DNA of 64,000 nt, from the NCBI GenBank assembly GCA_964035795.1, contig OZ038320.1:8826671-8890670 (forward strand). Direction: 5' to 3'. A model generated the notes under the pieces. It did no database searches and was not told the DNA's origin. It worked only from the letters and a program-made list of their open reading frames with translations. Below are positions 29,313 to 41,982 of this stretch, in pieces (positions within the stretch are counted from its first letter, which is position 1; each line of letters starts with the position of its first letter). The DNA is from Pterobdella sp. o SKG-2022. Lineage: Eukaryota; Annelida; Clitellata; Hirudinida; Piscicolidae. The translations under genes were made by a program, and so were the position numbers.

Positions 29313-29515
29313 GAATATTCAAATGAAAACACTTAGGAGTTTATTTTTTCACGAAGCTTTTTTTTAAGAAGCGTTTAAGATTTAAATGTTGACCATGTTT
29401 CCATGGAAGTCAGTAAAGGTCTTTTATTTGTACTTCCACTTGATAATGTAAGTTCATCTTACATAAAGCTTCGTAGAACTAAATAAACTCCCAAAAGTGT
29501 TTTCATTCGAATATA
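29313..29515. repeat. Fold-back (MITE-like) inverted repeat, copy 2
   Basis: Same element as at 6,462-6,664, offset by 22,851 bp. Arms of about 45 nt are imperfect reverse complements. Confidence 0.55.
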
Positions 29516-29585
29516 TAAACTTTTGAACGTAATTGAAACGATGAGAATTAAACGCATGTCTGTCATGGCGTTGGCTTAAGTTCAA

Positions 29586-32351
29586 TGGGTGGGTTCAAGT
29601 GTGTTAGAGGTAGATGATGCAGTCGTGGTGTATTCAGGTATGGACTTGAAGCAATGTGGCAACTCACGAGATACTGGTGTAATTTTGAGAAATTAATTCA
29701 AGAAGGTGTGAAAAAATGGGTTTTTCGCCCTATAAACAATAGGTTATTGCAATTAAGAGTGAAAATAGGTGGTTTTGAAATCAGTCTTATTGCCGTATAT
29801 GCTCCTACAGAGGTTGATGAGTCAAAAAACAGTGACAATTTTTATGAAAGTCTGCAATCTACTTTTAAAATCAACTAGTCGGTCATCTCTACATGGGAAG
29901 CATAATCCAGATGTGAGAAATAACAATAACAGAAGACTGGTGGATTTTTGCAACTTTAACAACCTAACAATCACCAACACTTTGTTCTCTCATAGGAAGA
30001 TACATCAGTATACATGGCACCATCCTGGTCAGGAAAATGGGGGACATTTTCTGAACTACATCCTCATTAATGCTCAATACCGATCCTGCATCCTGGACAC
30101 CAAAGTGTTCAAAAAAACTCTTCATATTTTTGATCACTTTCCTGTTATTGCAAAATTTTTTAAATCACTATGTCATAAGCAACAATTTTGCAACAAAAGT
30201 CACAACAGTATATTGAAACTCACAGAGAACTCAATGAAAGCATAATAGATAATTTCAGAAATCAGTTAGCAGTTCCCGGTGGCTCATAAAATATTGATGA
30301 GCTATAGAGTTCAAAGAAAGTTTCACATCTGCAAAAAAAGTTTTGCCAACTAAAAACCTAAAATATGTAAAAGATTGGGTAACTAAAGAAATTCGGCAAA
30401 TGAAAAAGCTGATGTTTACAAAAAAATTATGCAACATAAACAAAAAATCAATCAGTTCCATTATTTCTCAAGTCCCAATATGTGATAATAAAGAGGAAAT
30501 GCAAAAAAGCATGTAAACTTGCTCTGAATTTATGGTGGGAAAAAAAAGGAAAGAGGCAGAAGATGATTATGAAATGAGTTTGAAACAAGGTAAAAGTTGT
30601 TCTTCAATAAAAATTTGTAGTCTTCAGCCAAATCAAGTTGTTATAGATGCTTGAAGATCTTAGCCAAAGATGATACAACAAGGCTAACAACAACGAAATG
30701 CTGACTGAATAGATGGTGTAAACACTTCAAAAAGGTCACAAACATCAATACCTTGGTCAATCATTCTGCCCTTTCACATCTTTCTCAATATTTCCCTTTA
30801 TCTGATAACTCTCTGTATCCAATGACTGAGTCTCTTACAAACGAAGAGTTGTGTGTCGCACTCAAACAGTGTAAAAAAAATAGCTCGACTTTAATTGATG
30901 TAATTGGTACAGAGCTACTGCTTCTAGGTGCTGATGAAACTGTTAGATGGTTGTAGTTGACTGCAGATCAAATATGAGTCAAAGAAAAAGTTTTTTCAGT
31001 CTGGACCAAACAAATGACTATTTCAATCTTTAAGAAAGGTAGCAGGCTGAAGTGCGACAACTTCCGTGGCATCTCACGTTTATGTTCATCCCACAAAGTA
31101 TTAGACAGAGTGATGCTGAACAGAATGATGCATTATGTTGAAGAGCAACTAAGTGAGTCCCAATGTGGGTTTCCTATTCAAGAGAGGTTGTTGTGATCAA
31201 TTATTTTCAACGTACCGGTTTTTTTGTGCTTCATTGATCTCTGTAAAGTGTACGACTCAGTTAACAGAAACTTATTTTGGGCTGTGTAACGTCGTGTCTT
31301 CAACTTTCCTGAAAAGTTCGTGAGTATTATAAAAGCCTCACATAAGGAAACATGGGAGTGAGGTTTGAAGGTCAATTGTCTGAAGAATACAAGGTTGAAT
31401 CAGGTGTAAAGCTGGGTTATGTACTGTCTCCAACTCTGTTTAACTTATTTTTAGATTTTGCTATTATGAAACATCCTGATGCCGGAGCCCATATTCAATA
31501 CAACCTCGACGCTTCTCTAGTAAACAGCAGCCGTCATAAGTTCAACATGAATGATAAGGTTCAAATCCTCATGTACGCACATGATGTGGTATTATTGTGC
31601 AATGATCGAGCTGTATTGAATTCTCAATCGCTCAGTGAAGAATTTACTCTTTACGACCTGAATATCAATGTTCAAAAATCTAAGATAATAGCTGTGCGTA
31701 CTAATGCCGAAAATACAGACACTCATCTTGACAACAGCTCGGTACATCAAATTGACGGTGGTTTTGAGGAAGTTGAGCAGTATCGATATCTGGGCAGTAT
31801 ACTTCGAAACGACTGTTCCTTAGATGAAGAGATTGATATTCGAATCTGTAAAGCATCGATTGCTTTCAGAAGTATTGGAAGGCTCATATGGTATCAAAAA
31901 AAGATAAAAAGGAAAACGAAGATGAGGGTTTTCAAATAACGTCTATCCTGCTTTACGGTTGTGAGACTTGGGTTCTTTTGAGCAACCACATTCAAAGATT
32001 ACAGTATTTTGTTAATAAGTGTGTTTTGTCTATATGTGAAATCTATATGAGAGACAAGTTACAAAACATCGAAATAAGAAGAGGTAAAATTGAACGCGTA
32101 GCTTCAATTCTTCAACTGAAAAGACTCAAATGGCTTGGACATATTGAAAGAATGGCAGATTCCTGGTGGGCCAAAAAATTATTGGTCGGTAAAATATTTG
32201 GGGGTAAAAGAAGTCAAGGTGGTCAAAAACATAGGTGGCATGATGTGGTGAATAACGATTCGAAAGCTATTGGGTTGGTGTCTGATTGGCGAAGCAAAGC
32301 AAAGAACAGAATCGAATGGTGGTTAAGTATAAATACCCTCATTATCGACCT
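29586..32351 (+). mobile_element. Decayed RTE-like LINE, copy 2
   Basis: Same element, frameshifts and YAHD catalytic change as at 6,735-9,500. The identical inactivating lesions mean the two copies arose by duplication of one insertion (real or in the assembly), not by two transposition events. Confidence 0.85.
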
Positions 32352-32455
32352 CAAACAGAATAAAGAACATTCAGAAAATGATAAAAAAGATCGAAAAAAA
32401 GAGCTGAATGTAGAATATAACAATACTAATAATATATGTGATGAGGTGAATATAA

Positions 32456-32892
32456 ATCATCATCATCATGTCGACCGCAGTAGAACTTCTGACTTTGTTC
32501 TTCCAATACTCCCTATCGCTCATAGCTGTTTCTAAATCTTCTTTATCAAGATTATTATCATCAGTTAGTTGGTTGATAAAATTTCGAGCTGGTCTTTCTC
32601 TAGTATTTTTACCACATCTTGTCTCCCATAGTATCAATTTGTGTATAACTTCTTTACTGCGAAAGCAATGTCCTTCGAAACTGACTCTCTGTGTTGCAAT
32701 TAGATTGGTTATCTTTCGTAAGTTGTCGTATAGTACATTATTGCTTATACGTCGCTGCCATTTTACATTATTCACAACTCTTAGCATTTTTGTATAGCAC
32801 CCGTTTAACTTTGTTGCTAACTTATTGGTATATAAATAATGGAATATTATACGGCTTGTTGGGCTCTTTTTCTGGTTGCAACAAAATTGCAA
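32456..32892 (-). mobile_element. 3' end of a second LINE, copy 2
   Basis: Same minus-strand LINE C-terminal block as at 9,605-10,041 (LNGCYTKMLRVVNN... GHCFRSKEV... MSDREYWKNKVR), again tail to tail with the plus-strand LINE. Confidence 0.75.
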
Positions 32893-33077
32893 TTAACAAA
32901 GCTGGCCTTGCAAGCCACATCAGATAGAAACACTCACAACAAGCAACAATAACAATCTTATGTCAACACTGCGGTAGAAATTTCAAGCGACAGGATTTTC
33001 AGAATCATCAGAAAAAATGCGCAATAACAACAAGAAATGGCAGCCATTCTCTGCACCTGCCTGGGCTGGACAAATGC

Positions 33078-33328
<251 letters not shown>

Positions 33329-33342
33329 GTTCAAGTCATGAT

Positions 33343-33682
33343 ACTTTGATTTCCGTGATATAACTCTCAAATACTTTTAAAAATCATTTTTTAGTTTTTC
33401 AATTATTAAAACTAAAATTTGATTAGTTCGTTTAATGAAGTGACGGGTTGAAACTCAATTTTTTGAATGTAGTAGTTGTAGAATTATATTTGAAGTATAT
33501 GCCAATAGTTCATTTAGAACAGCTTGGAAACTTTGGATTGTTGCTCAAGTGTCGATTTGATGAAACCAATTTTTTAAAATAAATAATTCAAAATTGTTTA
33601 TAAAAAAAAGGAATCTTCAGGATTATAAAAAATATAAATAATAAGTTTGGCCAGAGATTTTCAAAATACTTTATTAAATATC
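33343..33682. other. AT-rich spacer, no gene seen
   Basis: Unique AT-rich sequence between the microsatellite and the first SINE. I see no coding potential or repeat structure. Confidence 0.6.
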
Positions 33683-33837
33683 GTCGGGCCGTATAGCTCA
33701 GCGGTAGAGCATTAAATTATCTAAAATTACCGGGTTCGATCCCGTGTGGGCTGACAATTAGCACCTGTTCCACAGTGTGTTTTCGCTACATTAAATGTTT
33801 AGCAAAGAAAAGCGCTTTATAAATACTGCATTACAAT
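33683..33837 (+). mobile_element. tRNA-derived SINE (copy A)
   Basis: The head has a near-perfect RNA polymerase III box A (TAGCTCAGCGGTAGAGCA) and box B (GGTTCGATCCC). The anticodon region is not cloverleaf-like and the acceptor ends do not pair well, so it is not a working tRNA gene. The tail, CAATTAGCACCTGTTCCACA through TTTATAAATACTGCATTACA, is shared with the copy at 37,753, which defines a SINE family. Confidence 0.8.
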
Positions 33838-34530
33838 ATTAAAAATGAGAAGTAAAATACACTTTTCTGTAAGCTAGAATATTCATATTAATATCCTATT
33901 AAATTGCTCTAATGTATGAATACCAAAAACGTTTTATTCATATTTAAGATTTAAATATAAGCGAGGCTCCTGTACGGCGTAAAGCCAATTAACGGAGAAG
34001 CGAAGCTACCATACTGCGTAAAGACCATTATCGACATGGACATCTCGACAAAATCACATTTAATTGATTCATAAAAAGTAAGAGATTTTTTTCAAAAACA
34101 ACTTATTTTTAATTATTCGAGTATGTTTCAACATTATATAATAATCTTTTTTTTCATTTCAGCTATTTGAAACTTACGAGGTTTATTCTCTTTAAGATTC
34201 GTAATAAATATTACATTATAAAAATAAAGTTTCCAAATTCGCAGGCATAATTGTAAAATTGAACTCAAAAATTTTCAAAAGTATTTATTAAAAATGAGCT
34301 ATAATTTTTTATTTTTTTAACCATACCATGAAACATTATAATAAGAACACTGGTTAAGAAAATACAGTGATGAAAATAAATTAATCAATATAAAAATCAA
34401 AAACTATGGAAAAATATTTCAAGAAATAATATTGAAACAATGAAAGTCCATACAAGAGATAAATGATAATAAAATTCATTCAATCAATTTATTTATTATC
34501 ATCATAGTTATTCTACCATCGGCAGGTTCC
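33838..34530. other. AT-rich spacer with an imperfect tandem duplication
   Basis: No gene seen. At 33,960-34,035 two imperfect copies of about 40 bp lie side by side (GCGAGGCTCCTGTACGGCGT and GCGAAGCTACCATACTGCGT, each followed by AAAG and CCATTA or CAATTA). They are more GC-rich than the surroundings. Confidence 0.5.
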
Positions 34531-34539
34531 TTAAACCAG

Positions 34540-35135
34540 GTGTTTCCATCTTTTTATATCATCAGCCTTCAGCTTTCATTATATCATCCAGTATTTCTCT
34601 CCTCGTTTTTTCTTTTAGTTATTTTTGTTCCAACCATTCTTTTGAGGTGGCTTTCAGCTAATTTTCATAATGCAAGGTATTGCCTATCCATCTGGATTTT
34701 CTTTTTTTTATATGTGCCATCAACCCTCTACTTTCATTAACGCGCCTTAGAGCTTCTACACTGGCCAGTTTGTCGCTCATTGTTTACTTTCTCCATTTTT
34801 CTCCCTACCCACATTTCCATAACTTCCAATCTTGTTCTGTCTGTCTTGCAAATAGTTCACCTTTTTGCTGCATACGTCGCCACGCTCCACACCAGGGTCT
34901 TGACCAGCTTCTTTTAGATCGTTTGTTTAACTCCACCTGTTAGGATTAGTTTTAGGTGAGTAACTACATTTGTAGCTATTTCAACCCGTACCCTGGTGCC
35001 TTTTTCAGTATGGCCATTTTCTGAAAGAAGGTACTAAAATTCTTCAACTTGCTCAAAGGCAACTCCATCAAAGGTTATACTGATCATGCCAGGTTTTTTT
35101 CCAAACTTCATGTTTTTGGTTTTTTGGCTATTTAG
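34540..35135 (-). mobile_element. Decayed LINE C-terminal fragment
   Basis: On the minus strand, broken frames give pieces of the region after the RT palm: SQKTKNMKFGKKPG near 35,110, ITFDGVAFEQVEEF near 35,060, VKTLVWSVATYAAKR near 34,890, RLEVMEMWVGRKMEKV near 34,820, VNESRGLMAHIKKRKSRW near 34,720. The order and spacing match an APE-type LINE (DG...F-YLG, then LYGCETW, then EMW-R-MEK). Several stops and frameshifts show that it is dead. Confidence 0.7.
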
Positions 35136-35324
35136 CATATAAATAAAAAATTAAAATGTTGACTTGATGAAGCCATTATTTTCGCATTTTTAAACACTGA
35201 ATTAGTTTATTTTGCTTGCACAATGGTGTTGAGGGCCAGAGAATTGTTGGGGCATAGAGGGATGAGAAAGATTTCAGGTTGGTTGAGTTATAAAATGCCC
35301 TGCATACTTTTAAAAGTTCCATGA

Positions 35325-36531
35325 TCGGCTTTGCTCAAAAGAAGAAATCGAGCCTCAACATGCTTTCATTTTACTCAGGAATTGTTTTTCTATTCCCAAA
35401 TTGGTTCACAATCTTCGAACGTGTCCCACTTTTGTTGAACCCAACATTTTATCTGATTTTTATTCTATCATTCGTGGTGCTCTTTCGTCTATTTCCAATG
35501 TTTCTCTGTCTGACAAGAGTTGGAAGCAAGTATCTCTTCCTAACCACTTTGGTGGTTTAGGTTTTAGACCAGCGCAAACCCTCTCGTTGCCATGCTTCTT
35601 CTCTTCCTCATATGTATCATCGTGTCTCGTTCGGCTCCTTCTTTCATCTTCTTCCAACGTACTTGCGTATAATGATTTTCAGCGAGGTGATAGTGATGTC
35701 GTAGCAGCTAGAAAATTGTGGCTAAAACAATACGAATTTAAAAAGCCAACGAAAATGGGAAGAACCTTTGTGTGAAGTTGCTTTCAATAATTTGCTTGTA
35801 GACGCAGACCAGTGGGACCATTGTCGTCTTCTTGCTGCTAAGTCCGTACACTCCGCTGCGTGGTTGGAAGCTATGCCAATTCCTGTTTTAGGAAATTTAT
35901 TAGGTGCAGAAGAGCTTCGGGTGGCGGTTACACTTCGAAAAGGGGCTAATATAATTTACGCCCTCACGTGCCTCTGCAAGTGCGGCATAAGGATGGACTC
36001 AAAAGGTTACCATGTGCTTTCGTGTCGTTTGAATGAAGGCAGCCTTCCTAGACATGCCAGAATTAACTCCATTATTAAGAAATGTTTGGGAAATATTGGC
36101 TTGTCAAGTATTCTTGAACCAACAGGACTCGTCAAGGGTGATGGTCGTCGCCTAGATGGCATAACGACTTTTCCATGGAAGCATGGAGAACACTTGGCTT
36201 GTGACGCAACGGTTGTTGATGCATTCACAGTCACATATAATTGCCAGCTCCATGGAGTCAGGTTCCGCTGCAAAAACTGGGGAAAATTAAAAACCGTAAA
36301 TATCAAGACTTGGTAGGCAAAAATTATTTCCAGCCCATCGCATACGAGACAACGGGTTGCTGCGGCCCCTCTACCGCTAGTTTTGTTAATGAGTTGGGCA
36401 GAAGACTGTTGAAGACGAGTGGGGATCCATTGGAGGCAGTTTGGTTGCGCCAAAAAGTCTCTCTTGCAATTGTGCGTGGTAATGCTGCCAGTATTCTATC
36501 CTGTCTCCGCTCTTCTTCCTCTCTTTCTTAA
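35325..36531 (+). mobile_element. C-terminal part of a retroelement polyprotein with zinc knuckle and nuclease-like block
   Basis: Three overlapping frames form one protein with two frameshifts. The first, 35,325-35,775, has RNCFSIPKLVHNLR and WKQVSLPNHFGGLGFRPA, a post-RT thumb region. The second, 35,768-36,316, has a Cys/His cluster CLCKCGIRMDSKGYHVLSC, then LEPTGLVKGDGRRLDG and LACDATVVDAF, which look like a PD-(D/E)xK-type nuclease core. The third, 36,241-36,531, has FQPIAYETTGCCGPST and VSLAIVRGNAASIL. This C-terminus is common in reverse-transcriptase proteins of invertebrates. I do not assign a clade. It is 5'-truncated and frameshifted, hence inactive, and ends 268 bp before UQCRC2. 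Confidence 0.6.
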
Positions 36532-36798
36532 TTATTCTATTTTAGCTTTTGAGCTGTATAGTATAATTTTTTATTGCATATTGATTGATTAATAGGTAAA
36601 TATTAGTTTTGTATACATAAATATTTTTTAGTAAATTTGGTGGAAACTATCAATTTCGAAAATTATTTTTTTTTGAAAAGTATTTGTAAAATTAAGTCAA
36701 TTTTAATACCTAAGTTAATATTTCGAAAGTTAAATTGACGAAAATAGGTGGCATCGCCATTTTTGGATCGGGTTCATAATAAAGTGAATATATAAAAC
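36532..36798 (+). promoter_or_regulatory. UQCRC2 5' flank
   Basis: AT-rich gap between the retroelement and the UQCRC2 start. TATATAAA at 36,789-36,796 ends only two bases before the ATG, too close to act as its TATA box, so the 5' UTR and start site cannot be fixed. A short leader or a trans-spliced 5' end is possible. Confidence 0.3.
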
Positions 36799-39700
36799 AT
36801 GAAGTATTTCGCCAGATCATTTTCCACTAGTTTGAAAGTAAGAACTTTTTAGAATTAAATTATGAAATATCAGGATGTTAATATAAGCGGAACCGTCATC
36901 GTCCTTGAATAATTATAACCTTGCTTTTTAATATTTCAACAATTATAATAAATTATATTCAAACTACTAAACATTTTTTAATTTAGTTAGGGTATTCTGC
37001 GCAAACCGCTGTTAGTGCTTCCAAAATTGGTGTTCAGAACGATGTTAAAGTAATTTTTTACTTCTTTATTTTTATCCATTAATTGCATTATTAGGATCAG
37101 ATAGTATACTTTCATAATTTCTAATCCATTTTTTTAAGAATTTTTCAATTCAAATTTTTTTCATGTTCTTTATAAAATGTCTTATTTTTTTAAAATTTGG
37201 AATTAAAAATCTTCAACTTTGTTTTTCAATAATGACATTTGAACAATTGCTCATCATTGAGGCACTTCAAAACACAAATTAATATACTAATTATACAAAC
37301 CAACGCAACAAAACCAAACCACACCAAAAAAGCTAACAAGAATGACAAATGGTCTATTGGTTGGAACCCAAGAAAACTACAGCCCAGTGGCTAGAGTGGC
37401 AGTGTTGTTCAATGCAGGATCTCGTAGAGAAGATCACATCAACAGTGGCATCACTCATTATATTAGGAACTTGGCCATGATGGTTAGTCAGGGCTTTGGT
37501 GCGTTAGTATAGAATAAATAAGCATCAAGCTTCAAAAAAACTTTCAAAGTTTTTTTCAGTGTCAAGTTACTTTATAGTGTAGCATAAAGGATAATTCAAA
37601 AATACTTTTATGTATTGTATATTATGTTATTATATTACTGTTAAAGCTTTCATATTAATTAAATTATAAATCTTTCTAATATCCTTTTTTTAATCTAAGG
37701 CTTATCTTCAAATCTTGTTTTCCAGCTTTTTATTAAAAATAATTCAAGTTTGTTGGTTCATGTAGCTCAGCTGATAGAACATTAGGCTAATGAACTAAAG
37801 TTAGTGGGTTCAATCTTGCATTGGCCAACAATTAGCACCTGTTCCACAGTGTCTTCACTAAATTAAATTTGCAGCAAGAGCTTTGATTTATGAGAAAAAG
37901 CTCTTTATAAATACTGCATTACATTGCATTCAATTTTCAAACCACATCTAAATTTTCCATTTCATTCAATATAAGAATGCCTCTATTTTTTTGACTCATT
38001 AAATATCTTGCAAACACCTGGCTCAAACTTTTGTACTCCAAAAGTTCAACTTCACATGTTCACATTAAGCCTATTGGTATAAACAGCCATTTTCACTTCT
38101 CAAATGTCACCTACAAGACAGAAAATTGCAATGAACATTATCACTTGTTATGTAATTGTTTGTATATCAAAAAAATTGTCGATTTGGATGCTAATAACCT
38201 ATGTATTAGCAGCCAGATACATAAGGCATTTTCCAAATATTGTTTTCAAATTTTTTATAGTCACCTCAATGATGATACAGAGCAGCAAAAGGGCCACAGG
38301 TTTTGGAATCTCAAGGAACATTCAGCAGATTGGAGGAAACTTATCGTATGTCTCTCATCATTGTATACCCCATTATTTCTATTTATTAAATTTTGTTTTT
38401 TTCTCATATTTAAATGTATTTTCATTATATTATTTTTTCACTAGTTATATTTTTGTCTTATAAACCATAAATTTACAAAAAACGAAAACAAAAACATAAT
38501 CTTGCATCAGATGCACTACCACAAGGGAACATGTCATCTACACTGTTGAATTCTTGAGAGATAAAGCGTAAGCTCATAATGAAGATTATTTATTAGTAAC
38601 GCCATTCTTTGGTTATAGTCATTATCATCTCCTATGTATCTAAAACATTATTTTCATTATAACAAACATTAAAAAATTATCATAATTATTTGCTCAGTAA
38701 GCCCCATGAAAAATTATATTAATCAACTGGATACAATTCAGTACAATGTTCTGTATAATTTTCTTCATTATTTTAACATTTTTGCACAATATACAATCTA
38801 ATAGACAGATTTCATAATCCTTTACAACTCTTAGCTTACAATTTTGTTTTAAAATTCTCAGAGACATAGCACTGGAGAATCTGGCTCATGTTTCAACAGC
38901 TCCTGCCTTCAAGCACTGGGAAGTCTCTGACATATTGCCCAAGTAATTAAACCCATAAGTCCAATTTTTGGCATACTTTTTTTGTGGGTGGGTTACTGAA
39001 TAGAATATCTGCTAGGAGTCATCATATTTTCATGCATCCTAACAGTATTGCATATAGCATAATTTATTTTACCTGAAAATTCAGTTTTATATTTTTTCAT
39101 CACTTATTTGTTTTGAAATCTTATTATCTAGTAATACTGAAATTTATTCTTTTCACATCATATCAGACTCAAGTTCGATTTGCAGCATTTGGAAAATTGT
39201 CCTCAAACAAGTTAACATCTATGCATTACATTCAAATTTCTCTTCATTATTATTCTGTCTTCAAGCTTTATAAACGTTAAGACTTTTCAAATAATACGTC
39301 AAACCGCATAAAATAGGACCAAAGATGATAAACGATGATAATGAATAATTACTTCAAACACATTTTTATCATTGTACAAAAGATGAAACTCCACATCAAC
39401 ATGCACACAGAACTGGCAGAACTAATCCACCAAGCTGCATACAGGCACTCTCTTGGCAATTCATTGTATGTGCCTAAACATCAAATCGGCAAGATCACTG
39501 TTAATCAGGTTTTTGTTGTTTTTGATTTGCGTTGTTAATTCAATAGTTGATTATAATTGACAGTTTTTTTGAAGATATTTTTTAAATGGTCTCATCATCA
39601 ATATTTTTTGTTGATTATTTCCTTTTATAAAGCTTTTTTTCTCGAATTATTTATTAATCTTTTGCAAATACAACGTTAAAATACATTATTAACAACAACA

Positions 39701-40884
39701 CAACCAGCTTGAAGATTTTGTGAGTGAGCACTACTGCAGTAAGAATGCTGTGGTGTTGGGACTGGGTGTGGATCATGATGAACTCAACCACTTTGGTAAA
39801 AAGCTCTTTCTCAATGCAGGCAAACAAGATGCCCCCTCTCAACTACCTTCCAACTACTATTCTGGTGTGTCTTGCATGCATTTGGATTTGTTCAAGATGT
39901 TTGTTTATTTCGTATTATTCCTTCATTGTTTTAGTGTCAATTTTGTTTTTTTAGATATTGATAGTATACAAAACAGCAATATATATCATTGTTGTTTTCA
40001 GCTATTTTAATAACTTGTTGATAGCTGTTTGCATGTAGTATTTATATCGTTATTAAACATTGATGACACTGGGCAACCAACAACCACCAGGAGAGTTGCG
40101 TGAAGACACAGGCTCTCCATTGACATACGTAACAGTGGTGACTGAAGGATTAGCTCTCAATGAACCTGACCTTGTACCATTGACTGTGCTGCAACATCTG
40201 ATTGGAATGGCACCACACACCAAGTACCCAACAGCCAGCACCAACAACCTTTACAAGTCTGCCTTCAATGTTGCTAGAAGTCCTTTTGCTGTGAGTTTAG
40301 TGAGATTTTTGCTTTTCATCATGGTGCTTAAACCAATGGCTGTGGTGAATGAAAACACTAAACGATGGTGGTGGTGTGAAAGTTTCCGTGTTAGTGTTCA
40401 TTGAGTGTGTGGAAAGTTCAACGCTAAAACTTTTGATGAGCCAGGTGTTTCATCAAAAACATTAACTATTTGGTAGGTGTCTTGCGTCAACAGCAGCTAC
40501 ACAGACTCAGGCCTGTTTGGATTGAACTTGGTGTGTGGAAGCAAGGACGTCAACCAAGTACTCAAGGCTGCAGTCAATGTTATGGGCAGCTTCGCTAAAG
40601 GCAAAATCACTGCTGAGGATATCACTAGGGGAAAGTGAGTGGAGTTATTTATATGAGAAGTTTTACAAAACTATGAATGTCGTTTTTTGTTTTTCATTAT
40701 TTTTTTGAGTTTCCGGACAGAAAAATGAATACACTTTTAATCACATAAACAATAAATAAACGGTTAACATTTTCAATACCGTCAGAAACAACGTCAAAGC
40801 CACCATTTCCTTCTTTGATGAATCAGCACATGATTTCATCAATGGTCTTGGACAGGAGGTAGGAATTATTGGTGTTCATTATTG

Positions 40885-40920
<36 letters not shown>

Positions 40921-41530
40921 AGTGCTATACATATCTATGGTTTGAGGTAAAAAGTAGCTGGCTAATTTAATGAAAACTACTAGCGTTTTTATTAAGGAAG
41001 ATTCAATTTTTGACTTTGTGTATTAGTATATTCAACAAATAAGTTTTGATTTTATAACTTTAATTTTCAATTAAAAAAATAAAAATCTATTATTTTTTTT
41101 TAAATTCAATATGTTTAGTGTATTATAAAGTACTTAATCTTGACGACCTGCAGGTTATGCTGACAGGAAAGGCATCAACACTGAAAGAATTGCATAGTGC
41201 TGTCAACAAAGTCACTCTTGAAGACGTTGTCAGGGTGAGTGGCCATCCAACCTTTTTTTGAATTTAACTTTAATATATTTTTTGTATACTTGTGCTATCA
41301 AATTATCGTTTCTCATATCACCATCGTTTCATATCTGTTGGTATACTAACGTAAATTAGATATAGTAGACATTTTAGGATTCAAATAAACACCATTTAAT
41401 TGCGATATCACTATCAACATCATCATCAACATCACAGGTGGCAAAGAAGGTAATAACTGGAAAGCCTTCAATGGCTGCTATTGGAGATTTATCAAACACA
41501 CCTTACATGGATGAGCTCTTCAGCCATTAG
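36799..41530 (+). CDS. UQCRC2: Cytochrome b-c1 complex core protein 2, mitochondrial (14 exons, 452 aa)
   Basis: Core subunit 2 of respiratory complex III in the mitochondrial inner membrane; it belongs to the M16 peptidase fold and is thought to help assembly. Exons: 36799-36837, 36987-37049, 37333-37482, 38281-38345, 38511-38567, 38862-38942, 39167-39210, 39411-39508, 39708-39864, 40091-40290, 40477-40634, 40786-40858, 41154-41234, 41438-41530. All introns are GT-AG and phases join without a stop. The N-terminus MKYFARSFSTSLK is a basic, Ser-rich mitochondrial presequence. Family landmarks follow in order: NYSPVARVAVLFNAGSR, REHVIYTVEFLRD, VSTAPAFKHWEV, LIHQAAYRHSLGNSLY, SYTDSGLFGLN and, at the C-terminus, SMAAIGDLSNTPYMDEL. 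The M16 zinc motif is absent, as is usual for this subunit. The length is close to the usual ~453 aa. Acceptors of exons 3 and 4 are weak and chosen by phase. Confidence 0.96.
37753..37926 (+). mobile_element. tRNA-derived SINE (copy B) in UQCRC2 intron 3
   Basis: The head has TGTAGCTCAGCTGATAGA (box A) and GGGTTCAATCTTGC (a degraded box B). The tail CAATTAGCACCTGTTCCACA ... CTTTATAAATACTGCATTAC matches copy A. It lies in the sense orientation of the gene. Confidence 0.75.
40886..40918. repeat. (TA)n microsatellite in UQCRC2 intron 12
   Basis: About 33 bp of uninterrupted TA repeats, 28 bp after the exon 12 donor. Confidence 0.95.
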
Positions 41531-41955
41531 GATATTTAGAATATTATGGGTTGTAGTGCTAAGTGGATTCTAATGGACCGGTCTGCATATAGAATTATAA
41601 GAAATTTGTTGATATGGTATGTGACTTAAAGGATATATATATAAAAGGGATGGAATGTTCGAGAACTTTCGAAATTTTTGAGTATTGAATGTTTAGTTAA
41701 TAATTATAATAATGTCAACATAGGACTAATAATGATTCTAAAAAAGTTTTTCCAATTGTTTTTGAAAATAAAAAATTTCAAAAATTGTTTTTAAATAGAA
41801 TTTGTAGTAGATTATTTAAATGTGAATAATTTCTTGGCACTAACTTTTCATATTACTTTCACAACAGCGGTTTTGTAGTCACAACTCGTGCTATATTGAT
41901 CCAAAGCTTGTATGGTTAATGTGGTCAATTTGTCGACTCAAATTTATAATTGTAA

Positions 41956-41982
41956 AATAAAACAAAATATTTTTGAAATAAA
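41956..41982 (+). terminator. UQCRC2 polyadenylation signals
   Basis: Two AATAAA hexamers, at 41,956-41,961 and 41,977-41,982, lie about 430-450 nt after the stop codon. A further AATAAA at 41,767-41,772 could give a shorter 3' UTR. Confidence 0.5.

Noticed and set aside
33683..33756. Functional tRNA gene
   Set aside because: Boxes A and B are good, but the acceptor arms do not pair and the anticodon arm is abnormal. A shared SINE tail follows.
36007..36453. 148-codon minus-strand frame
   Set aside because: Shadow of the plus-strand retroelement protein with its Cys/His cluster and nuclease-like block.
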